Assembly: GCA_913042885.1 (NCBI GenBank)
Contig: CAJWLW010000136.1
Span: forward strand, 1 to 11,596
Length of the DNA stretch: 11,596 nucleotides
Origin: an uncultured Lentisphaeria bacterium
GTDB taxonomy: Bacteria; Verrucomicrobiota; Lentisphaeria; JABSQK01; CAJWLW01
Direction: 5' to 3'
In this document: positions 5,880 through 11,596 of the stretch, piece after piece
Layout: each line of letters opens with the position of its first letter
How positions within the stretch are numbered: position 1 is the first letter of the stretch
Position numbers and translations under genes: made by a program
Notes under the pieces: model-generated
The model's database searches: none
The model's input: only the letters and a program-made list of their open reading frames with translations
Told to the model about the DNA's origin: nothing

Positions 5880-7871
5880 CTATTTTCGAGCAATCTCGAA
5901 AGCGCGTACTTGCATCGCCGGGATCTTGAACTTCCCGGGCAGTTCGATGCAACCGCCCTCGCCTGCGGAGCATTCGGCCGCCTGCCAGTTGGAGCGGCCG
6001 TCGAGCATCCGAACCTCGACGCGGCCTGCCGACGCCAGCACCGGCAAACGCAACGCAAGTTTCGAGACATCGTCGAGGCTGAAATTGGCTAATCCCAGAA
6101 ACACACGATCTCCGGCACTGTTCTGCCGGTAGACCACCTGCAGATCGTAAGCCGTGTCGAAACCGAAACGCACCGGTAGTTCTCTTTGCGTCACCCACTC
6201 GAGCATCGCCTCGACCTGTGTCTTGCGCATCGACGTCACCAGCCCACCTTCCCCGGTCGCATCACTCAACCGGAACGGCAGCACAGCGATACGCCCGCCA
6301 CCCCACTCACGCACCCACGAACTGACGCCCAATGGCTTGCCGTCCTGATCGAGCAACTCGTGCAGCGGCGTAAATTCCTCAGTATCGGGCAGCTCGAACA
6401 CAGGCAGGTCTCGGCGCACCGCAGACAAGGGATCCATCGTCTGCCGCCGGCCCGCAGCCTCCCCGTTGATTGCCGAGTCGGCAAATTGTTCGGCGGCAGG
6501 GAACCCCGGCACCGGCAACAATTCAGCGCCACCGATAATATCGTTGCGGCCCAAATGCTGCAGCACTTCAAAGGCATCGCGATCGATGATCATGCCCGCA
6601 GCCGCAAACTCCGCAAGTTCGGCCTGTCGCGCCAGCGGCGAATTACCGATCAGAATGCGACCGTCTCCGCCATCCGGCCACAGGGGCAACCCCAGCCGTG
6701 CCAGAACACGCGACTCGGCCATATTCAGGCTGCAAATATCCTCTACTTTCGCTCGCAAGCCGATGATGTTTTCACTCAACTCGAGGCTTACCCCTCGCGT
6801 CTGCCAGTCTGCTGAGGCGACGAACGGCGTGACCGCTTCGATCTGCTTTTTCGCATCAGCGATCGCTTGCCGTGCCGGCTTATCGATGCGGGAGTTGCTG
6901 ATTGTGCTGCTGACGTACCCATGCATGGCACCCCAGACAAGTTTCATCTGAATCACTCGGGCACTGTGGTTGTAGCCGGTACCGGGCCACGTCTCGAGTT
7001 CCGGCCAGCCGTCGTATGACGAGCCAAATGCCCGCTGCATGCCCCAGCACGGTGCATAGACACTCCAGCCGAGCCGGTCCAGGTCCGTGTAAGCACCATA
7101 TTCCGGACGCGCCAAGCCCCGTGTCTGCGGATTCAGTACGCGCCCGATCTCCCGCGCGCATGGGGCGCCAAAAAACAACACGGTATGCGACGGCGGCATA
7201 AAGCCGATACGCATCTGGGGCGCAACATCATGAACGGCATCGGCCAGGGACCGGGCACAATCGATCAGCGTTCTGTCCTGCAGTTGGCTCCATTGCACCG
7301 CTGTATCAGTCGGCAACGGCGTCGGCGATTCCAAGGCTGCAAGCAACTCCTCGCAAGTCCACGCGCGCCCAGTGATCTCTGCGAACGCCGCAAGGTGCAA
7401 ATCGCAGAAGCACTGGCCGCCCTTGTTCTTGTAGCGGAAGTCGTCATCGATCCAGATTTCATCGACTCCCTCGACACCGGCGTAGATTGCATACGTCTCG
7501 GCGGTGTAGGCCTGGAAACCTGGATCGATCGGGCAATAAGTCTCGTAAAACACCTGGCCGTCGAAGTCGATTTGGTGCTGGTACGGCAGCGGATTCGAGC
7601 GCGGCGGTGACATGTTCATGCCGAGCGTAGTATGAATATTGATGCCCACCCCGAGCCCCGCTGATCGAAACGCCTTTACGGCCTTCTCAATAATCACTGC
7701 GCGGCGGCGGCTTTCATCGAGGTCGTGGTGGCCCGGTTCGATATGGCCGTAGACGTTGAATAACATGACCCGCGTCAGCCCGACCCGGCGCGCGCGTGCA
7801 ATAATTTTTCTGCGGCCGGCAACAGTTTCGAACTCCCCCATGGCGAGGCGTTCTATGAAATCGTTTGGCAT
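5880..7871 (-). CDS. Glycoside-hydrolase-like TIM-barrel protein, family unassigned
   Basis: A 663-residue protein without signal peptide. Residues 20-345 read as a (beta/alpha)8 barrel: RVGLTRVMLFNVYGHIEPG (29-47), a GLGVGINIHTTLGMN strand (72-86), and EIWIDDDFRYKN (138-149) followed by CFCDLHLAAF (154-163). That acidic strand followed by a Cys-x-Cys helix is seen in several poorly characterised glycosidase-like families. E257 (RPEYGAY) and E291/E293 (WPELETWPG) are candidate catalytic acids. Residues about 350-560 resemble the alpha/beta domain that follows the barrel in GH42-like enzymes, and the last 90 residues look like a beta-sandwich. The start ATG at 7869-7871 has AGAGGA 8 bases upstream. 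It converges on the second dioxygenase gene with a 64-base gap. Lack of a signal peptide suggests action on an imported glycoside. I recognise the fold, not the exact family or substrate. Confidence 0.6.
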   Translation of the reverse strand: MPNDFIERLAMGEFETVAGRRKIIARARRVGLTRVMLFNVYGHIEPGHHDLDESRRRAVIIEKAVKAFRSAGLGVGINIHTTLGMNMSPPRSNPLPYQHQIDFDGQVFYETYCPIDPGFQAYTAETYAIYAGVEGVDEIWIDDDFRYKNKGGQCFCDLHLAAFAEITGRAWTCEELLAALESPTPLPTDTAVQWSQLQDRTLIDCARSLADAVHDVAPQMRIGFMPPSHTVLFFGAPCAREIGRVLNPQTRGLARPEYGAYTDLDRLGWSVYAPCWGMQRAFGSSYDGWPELETWPGTGYNHSARVIQMKLVWGAMHGYVSSTISNSRIDKPARQAIADAKKQIEAVTPFVASADWQTRGVSLELSENIIGLRAKVEDICSLNMAESRVLARLGLPLWPDGGDGRILIGNSPLARQAELAEFAAAGMIIDRDAFEVLQHLGRNDIIGGAELLPVPGFPAAEQFADSAINGEAAGRRQTMDPLSAVRRDLPVFELPDTEEFTPLHELLDQDGKPLGVSSWVREWGGGRIAVLPFRLSDATGEGGLVTSMRKTQVEAMLEWVTQRELPVRFGFDTAYDLQVVYRQNSAGDRVFLGLANFSLDDVSKLALRLPVLASAGRVEVRMLDGRSNWQAAECSAGEGGCIELPGKFKIPAMQVRAFEIARK

Positions 7872-7879
7872 ATAATCAA

Positions 7880-7886
7880 TCCTCTC
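7880..7886 (-). promoter_or_regulatory. Ribosome binding site of the glycosidase-like gene
   Basis: On the minus strand GAGAGGA lies 8 bases upstream of the ATG at 7871-7869. It is one of the clearest Shine-Dalgarno sequences in the window and fixes the start. Confidence 0.7.
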
Positions 7887-7973
7887 GAGATGATGCGGCT
7901 CACACAGGAAACGGTGATAGTATCCGAAAGGGTGTGGATTACAAACTCGTCAAAGACGGCAAGGCACCAGCGG

Positions 7974-8002
7974 TTTCCAACGGGTCTGTTCACCAGTATA
8001 GT
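7974..8002 (+). promoter_or_regulatory. Candidate promoter of the CAP gene, possibly leaderless
   Basis: TTTCCA at 7974-7979 (4 of 6 to TTGACA), a 17-base spacer, then TATAGT at 7997-8002 (5 of 6 to TATAAT). The expected transcription start, about 6-7 bases downstream, falls on the ATG at 8008. No Shine-Dalgarno sequence lies between the two, which fits a leaderless message. Confidence 0.45.
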
Positions 8003-8007
8003 GTGGT

Positions 8008-8649
8008 ATGGTTCGCGCATTACTCATCCTCCTGCTGATTGCCACAACAGTTCAGACGATTGCCCGCGATCGCTTCTGGCGTCTCGACGGCAAGCGCGTA
8101 GAAGCGAAACTCGTCGGTGTCGAAGGCAAGAACGTACTGCTGCAAGACGAATCGGGCGGCACGCACGAAGTCCCCATCGCCGATCTGTCCAGGCACGAAC
8201 AGAACATCATCAAGCGCTGGCAGAAGAAACATCCGAAACAAACCGACACCCGCGAGAAAACTGACAACAAGCTACGCAAACTCGAAATCAAAGCCGCCGA
8301 GATCATCAACGATATCCGTAACGAAAAGGGCCTCAGCCGCCTGACCTTCGACAGCAAGGCGGCAGATGTCGCCCGCGCCCATAGTCGCGACATGGCCGAG
8401 CGGGACTATTTCAGCCACAGGGGCAAAGACGGCAGGACGCCGTTCAAACGCATACGCGATGGCGGCGTGGATTACCGGGCCGCCGCCGAAAACATCGCGA
8501 TCAACAACTCAGCCGGCGGCGCCGCCAAGGCGTGGATGAACAGCAAGGGGCACCGCACCAATATCCTCAACGGTACTTACAACCGGACCGGCATGGGCAT
8601 CTGGCGGAAAGACGGCCAGCTCTATCTGACCCAGGTATTCATGGATTGA
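8008..8649 (+). CDS. Secreted SHD1-like plus CAP/SCP domain protein
   Basis: A 213-residue exported protein. Residues 1-19 (MVRALLILLLIATTVQTIA) form a signal peptide with likely cleavage after A19. Residues 20-70 look like an SHD1-like beta domain: RFWRLDGKRVEAKLVGVEG then VLLQDESGGTHEVPIADLS, ending in a short helix. A charged Lys/Arg-rich linker (69-95) follows. Residues 95-213 are a CAP/SCP domain of the YkwD type: H125 (ARAHSRDMAERDYFSH, with H137), E161 (AENIA), H182 (AWMNSKGHRTNIL) and a closing LYLTQVF strand, so the usual His/Glu cavity is intact. The role of bacterial CAP proteins is mostly unknown; some are cell-envelope or stress related. The start is chosen because it gives an exact signal peptide. 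No link to the sugar genes is evident apart from sharing the upstream spacer with the glycosidase-like gene. Confidence 0.88.
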   Translation: MVRALLILLLIATTVQTIARDRFWRLDGKRVEAKLVGVEGKNVLLQDESGGTHEVPIADLSRHEQNIIKRWQKKHPKQTDTREKTDNKLRKLEIKAAEIINDIRNEKGLSRLTFDSKAADVARAHSRDMAERDYFSHRGKDGRTPFKRIRDGGVDYRAAAENIAINNSAGGAAKAWMNSKGHRTNILNGTYNRTGMGIWRKDGQLYLTQVFMD

Positions 8650-8663
8650 GCCCGCATCAATCT

Positions 8664-8673
8664 CCCCCCCCCC
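8664..8673. repeat. Homopolymer of ten C
   Basis: An uninterrupted C10 tract lies in the 63-base gap between the convergent CAP and hydrolase genes. It is outside coding sequence, so length change would not shift a reading frame. It is a likely slippage or sequencing-error site. Confidence 0.8.
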
Positions 8674-8677
8674 GCTT

Positions 8678-8710
8678 GATCCACTCCTCTTAATCGAATA
8701 CGCGTGGATC
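8678..8710. terminator. Inverted repeat between convergent genes, weak bidirectional terminator candidate
   Basis: GATCCAC (8678-8684) pairs with GTGGATC (8704-8710) around a 19-base loop. An alternative pairing uses CACTCCT (8682-8688) with AGGAGTG (8715-8721). The location suits transcript ends from both sides, but the stem is short, the loop is long and there is no T-run. Confidence 0.25.
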
Positions 8711-8712
8711 GA

Positions 8713-9465
8713 TCAGGAGTGAGAAGAGCCCGCATCACGGTGCTTCACGAGCCAGGCGATATACCGTGCCTGCATGGCTTCCGAAAAGCCATGGCCAAAC
8801 CCCGACTCAACGAAATGTTCGGCGGCACCCCCGGCGGCGTTGATCAACCGCACCGTCTCCGCATTGACTGCCGCCGGACAGTCGGCATCCTCCCCGCCGT
8901 CCATGAACAGCACCGGGCGATCAATGAACCGCTCCGGATGCGATTGCGTTGCAAACTCTGCACACCACTCGTCAGACCAGGTGCCGACCTGAGCCTGGCG
9001 GCACCAGTCGTCGGCTTGGTAGAAACTTGAACGCCCGACGATAGAAGTCATCGATACGTATCTTTTCTCCTCGGCAAACACCATCTGGGCAATCAACCCG
9101 CCCATCGAGGCACCGCCAACCTGCGGGCTCGCCGTCGAGACATACGGCAGTCCGAGCACAGCGTCAAGCAAAGCCGATCCCTCCTGCCGCGTGCGCTCCA
9201 TGGCATCGCAGATGAATGCCCAGCCATTAAACGTCACGCGACTCTCCCACGCATCTGTCTTCCGGTCACCGTGCTCCACACAGTCCGGCATTACCACGAC
9301 AAATCCCGCCTCGACCGTGCCAGCCATCTCCCGCGCCTCGCCGCTGGTGGACTTGTCGCTGGTCCAACCATGATAATGAATTAGAACAGGCGCCTCGGTC
9401 AATTGATCGTCACGGTGCACCACGCACGGAATTCCGGCAATCTCTTCAAGAGTGAGTGAAAGCAT
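8713..9465 (-). CDS. Alpha/beta hydrolase, dienelactone-hydrolase or esterase-like
   Basis: Predicted cytoplasmic alpha/beta-hydrolase-fold enzyme, 250 residues. The oxyanion-hole region is APVLIHYHGWTSDKS (25-39), with the HG pair at 32-33. The nucleophile elbow is GGASMGG (117-123) with S120. The acid is probably D193 or D195 (MDGGEDADCP), and the base is H225 (GFGHGF). This is the layout of small serine esterases and prolyl-oligopeptidase-like hydrolases such as YitV-type proteins. The substrate is not readable. Several in-frame ATGs lie upstream (9564, 9603). The one at 9463-9465 was chosen because the family-like sequence begins there, but no Shine-Dalgarno sequence supports any of them. 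The gene is convergent with the CAP gene and divergent from the M24 peptidase gene. Confidence 0.8.
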   Translation of the reverse strand: MLSLTLEEIAGIPCVVHRDDQLTEAPVLIHYHGWTSDKSTSGEAREMAGTVEAGFVVVMPDCVEHGDRKTDAWESRVTFNGWAFICDAMERTRQEGSALLDAVLGLPYVSTASPQVGGASMGGLIAQMVFAEEKRYVSMTSIVGRSSFYQADDWCRQAQVGTWSDEWCAEFATQSHPERFIDRPVLFMDGGEDADCPAAVNAETVRLINAAGGAAEHFVESGFGHGFSEAMQARYIAWLVKHRDAGSSHS

Positions 9466-9679
9466 TTGATTGGCAGGGTTGAGGGGGGGTGGTCGCGTGA
9501 AGGTCTCCGAACACGCGTTTTCGAACGGACTCCGCTCACTCGGAAAGCTTCGAACTATGAACATAGCCGAGACACGCCAGTCGAGTACCACAAACACAAT
9601 CATTTTTCGTCTTCGCCATTTCGCAACGATGCACTATTTTGTGAGCTGAAACCTGAAACCACCCTCCCCTCCCCATTCT

Positions 9680-10798
9680 ATGCCAACAGCCAGACTCATC
9701 TACGCCGACAGCGAGCGCTGTGCCGACATGCGCTATGCCACCGGCATGTTCGTTCCGGACCCGTTCATCTGGGTCACTATCGGCCGGACAAAAATGATGA
9801 TCGTCAGCCCGCTCGAAATCGGGCGGGCCAGCCTCGAAGCACCCCGCGGCACGAAAGTGATCGCTATCGACGCTGCTCGCCGGGAATTCAACGCGCGCGA
9901 CGCCAGGCCAAGCAGCCTGATCGCCGCCCTTACCCGGGCCTTCAAGATCCGCAGGTGGGAGGTGCCCGGATCGTTTCCAGTCGGCCTCGCACAGGCACTG
10001 GGCAAGCGACGCGTGACTGTGCGTGCAGCCAAGGGCGCCTTCTTCCCAAAGCGTGAATTGAAGACGAAGCGGGAAATCGCCATGGTCAAAGAAGGTCAGG
10101 AACTGGCCGAAGCCGGACTCAACGTCGCGCTCGACATCCTCGCGAAGTCAAAGATTCGTGGTGGCTACGTCCATTGGCGCGGCGCAGTCCTGACCTCTGA
10201 GCGGTTGCGTGGCGAAATCGATGCCACCATCTCGCGGCTCGGCGGGATCGCCGCCAATACGATCGTCGCCTCCGGCAGCCATGGCGCCGACCCGCATAAC
10301 TGCGGCAGCGGCCCGATTCTCGCACATTCGCCGCTTATTTTTGACATCTTTCCACGGGTCACCGCCACCGGCTACTTCGGCGATCTGACGCGAACCGTGG
10401 TCAAGGGCAAGGCGACACCAGTCGTTAAACGCGCCTTCGCGGCCGTGCGCAAGGCACGCAATCAGGCCAAACGCATGATCAAGCCGGGGATCAAAGCCAA
10501 TTCCGTACACAACGCCGTGCACGAAATTTTCGAAGCCGCCGGTTTTGCCACGGATGCTGCCGCCGATCCGCCGCACGGTTTTTTCCACGGCACCGGCCAC
10601 GGCGTCGGTCTCGAAATTCACGAGGCGCCCAGGCTCGGCACACTCCCCAACGTTTTGCGTATCGGGCAGGTAGTAACCGTGGAACCCGGGGTATATTACC
10701 GGGAATGGGGAGGCATGCGTCTCGAAGACGTTGTCGCCATTTCTCCGGGCGGCTGCCAGTCCCTGACAAGCGTATCGAGCTTTCTCGAAATACCGTAA
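9680..10798 (+). CDS. M24 metallopeptidase, Xaa-Pro aminopeptidase/dipeptidase type
   Basis: Cytoplasmic dinuclear-metal peptidase of the pita-bread fold, 372 residues, usual for the small bacterial Xaa-Pro peptidases. Residues 1-125 are the creatinase-like N-terminal domain. The catalytic domain has all five metal ligands: D222 (IFDIFPR), D235 (FGDLTRT), H307 (GTGHGVGLEIHE), E335 (TVEPGVYY) and E349 (RLEDVV). H314 is in the position of the conserved second histidine. It removes N-terminal residues preceding proline or cleaves Xaa-Pro dipeptides, and takes part in peptide turnover. The message lacks a Shine-Dalgarno site; the bases before the ATG are a pyrimidine tract (about 9661-9678). A 7-base tandem repeat, CTGAAAC twice, lies at 9646-9659. 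It is followed after 22 bases by thiD, so co-transcription is likely though the functions are unrelated. Confidence 0.9.
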   Translation: MPTARLIYADSERCADMRYATGMFVPDPFIWVTIGRTKMMIVSPLEIGRASLEAPRGTKVIAIDAARREFNARDARPSSLIAALTRAFKIRRWEVPGSFPVGLAQALGKRRVTVRAAKGAFFPKRELKTKREIAMVKEGQELAEAGLNVALDILAKSKIRGGYVHWRGAVLTSERLRGEIDATISRLGGIAANTIVASGSHGADPHNCGSGPILAHSPLIFDIFPRVTATGYFGDLTRTVVKGKATPVVKRAFAAVRKARNQAKRMIKPGIKANSVHNAVHEIFEAAGFATDAAADPPHGFFHGTGHGVGLEIHEAPRLGTLPNVLRIGQVVTVEPGVYYREWGGMRLEDVVAISPGGCQSLTSVSSFLEIP

Positions 10799-10820
10799 CC
10801 ATTTGTACGAGACCTGCCTG

Positions 10821-11596
10821 ATGAATATCCCTGTCTGCCTGACTATCGCCGGAAGTGACAGCAGCGGCGGCGCAGGAATCCAGGCCGATCTCAAGACTTT
10901 TGCATATTTCACGACGTATGGCACTTGTGCCGTGACCGCGATCACGGCCCAAACCCCCGCGGGCGTCTCCAGCATCTATCCGGTCCCGGTCGATGAGGTG
11001 CTTTTGCAGTACCGTGCTGTGACCGACACGATGACCGTCAATGCGGTCAAGACCGGCATGCTGACCAACGCTGACATCGTCGAGACAATCTGCGACGAGT
11101 TCGCTGAACTGCGCGGCATCCCGATCGTCGTCGATCCGGTCATCATCGCCGGAAGCGGCGACCGACTGGTCGAGGAGGAGGCAACCGAACTAATCCTGGA
11201 ACGGCTTCTGCCGCTGGCCACGCTGATCACGCCCAACGTGCTGGAAGCCGAGATGATCCTCGATCAACCGTTGCCCGACAACATCGCACTGGTTGAAGCG
11301 GTGCAGCAACTCACCGATGATTTCAACTGCGCCGTCATGCTCAAGGGCGGACACCATTCCGACAAGGATTCCGCCATTGACTACCTGGCGACGAATGACA
11401 CCACGTACCGGCTGCGGTCGCCACTGGTCAATGCCAGGTCGTCGCACGGTACCGGCTGCACACTCAGCGCCGCCATCGCCGCCAACCTGGCAAGCGGCAA
11501 AGACCTGATCACCGCCGCCGCCGCCGCCAAGGCGTACGTCCATCACAGCCTCGTCAACTGCAGCAACGTCGGCCCCGAAGCCTGGGCAATGGTGCA
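10821..11596 (+). CDS. thiD: Hydroxymethylpyrimidine/phosphomethylpyrimidine kinase, 3' end cut by window edge
   Basis: Phosphorylates 4-amino-5-hydroxymethyl-2-methylpyrimidine and its monophosphate in thiamine biosynthesis and salvage; cytoplasmic. 258 codons are visible without a stop, and the family is about 265-270 residues, so only a short tail is missing. Ribokinase-like fold with the ThiD signature at the N-terminus (LTIAGSDSSGGAGIQADLKT, 7-26), VTAITAQTP (38-46), KTGML (77-81), DPVIIAGSGD (105-114), TPN (137-139), LKGGHH (174-179) and the anion-hole motif SHGTGCTLSAAIAANL (208-223) with C213 at the catalytic position. No ThiE domain is visible, though a C-terminal fusion beyond the edge cannot be excluded. 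The start ATG lies 22 bases after the peptidase stop. No TPP riboswitch is evident in the short spacer. Confidence 0.93.
   Translation, partial: MNIPVCLTIAGSDSSGGAGIQADLKTFAYFTTYGTCAVTAITAQTPAGVSSIYPVPVDEVLLQYRAVTDTMTVNAVKTGMLTNADIVETICDEFAELRGIPIVVDPVIIAGSGDRLVEEEATELILERLLPLATLITPNVLEAEMILDQPLPDNIALVEAVQQLTDDFNCAVMLKGGHHSDKDSAIDYLATNDTTYRLRSPLVNARSSHGTGCTLSAAIAANLASGKDLITAAAAAKAYVHHSLVNCSNVGPEAWAMV

Larger units (their letters stand above)
8648..8737. repeat. 12-base direct repeat pair flanking the convergent junction
   Basis: GAGCCCGCATCA occurs at 8648-8659, starting in the stop codon of the CAP gene, and again at 8726-8737, inside the last codons of the convergent hydrolase. The two copies are 78 bases apart. 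They bracket a run of ten C (8664-8673) and a small inverted repeat, which suggests a past duplication or slippage event at this junction. The coding ends of both genes are intact. Confidence 0.6.

Noticed and set aside
5644..6198. 184-codon minus-strand frame across the convergent junction of the second PhyH and the glycosidase-like gene
   Set aside because: It overlaps coding ends of both genes, and its Arg/Cys-rich composition is typical of an out-of-frame reading.
7890..8264. 124-codon plus frame starting upstream of the CAP gene
   Set aside because: It reads the CAP gene out of frame, is rich in Arg/Ser/His, and lacks the signal peptide and domains found in the chosen frame.
8713..9603. 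Longer hydrolase starting at 9603
   Set aside because: The added 46 residues look non-homologous (Arg/Pro-rich) and would shorten the divergent promoter region; the ATG at 9465 begins directly at the domain. The choice is not supported by a ribosome site, so some doubt remains.
10799..10820. TPP riboswitch ahead of thiD
   Set aside because: Only 22 bases separate the peptidase stop from the thiD start, too few for a riboswitch, and I saw no thi-box-like sequence in the spacer ahead of the peptidase gene.

Overview
The window reads as bacterial chromosome: tightly packed, moderately GC-rich, with no mobile element, CRISPR array, tRNA or rRNA that I could see. Three features point weakly to the Planctomycetes-Verrucomicrobia-Chlamydiae group or a similar environmental lineage such as Lentisphaerota, Kiritimatiellota or Poribacteria. 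They are an RNase HIII with its N-terminal substrate-binding domain, an SHD1-like domain joined to a CAP/SCP domain in a secreted protein, and two phytanoyl-CoA-dioxygenase (PhyH)-like oxygenases beside a sugar isomerase. This assignment is inference from gene content, not from a marker gene.

Layout. Positions 1-746 (minus) hold most of an RNase HIII gene that runs off the left edge. A 346-base stretch without a convincing gene follows (747-1092). Positions 1093-3247 (minus) carry a calcineurin-like metallophosphoesterase and, 55 bases downstream, a long PhyH-type dioxygenase. Divergent to them, 3412-5815 (plus) carry an L-fucose/L-arabinose-isomerase-like protein and a second PhyH-type dioxygenase. 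A large glycoside-hydrolase-like protein (5880-7871, minus) converges on this pair. Next come a secreted SHD1-CAP protein (8008-8649, plus), an alpha/beta hydrolase (8713-9465, minus), an M24 metallopeptidase (9680-10798, plus) and a nearly complete thiD (10821 to the right edge, plus).

How the genes may work together. RNase HIII, the M24 peptidase and ThiD are housekeeping. The interesting block is 1093-7871: phosphoesterase, two Fe(II)/2-oxoglutarate-type oxygenases, an aldose-ketose-isomerase-like enzyme and a glycosidase-like TIM-barrel protein, in three transcription units sharing intergenic control regions. This gene set would fit breakdown of a modified sugar or glycoside: release by the glycosidase-like protein, oxidative removal of a substituent by PhyH enzymes, isomerisation, and phosphate or phosphodiester cleavage. 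No transporter, kinase, aldolase or regulator lies inside the window, so the pathway and substrate are hypotheses. The four catalytic families are supported directly by motifs, and the glycosidase-like assignment is weaker.

Translation signals vary. Good Shine-Dalgarno sequences precede the first PhyH gene and the glycosidase-like gene, while several other starts have none. The CAP gene has a promoter-like pair placed so that the transcript could begin at the start codon.
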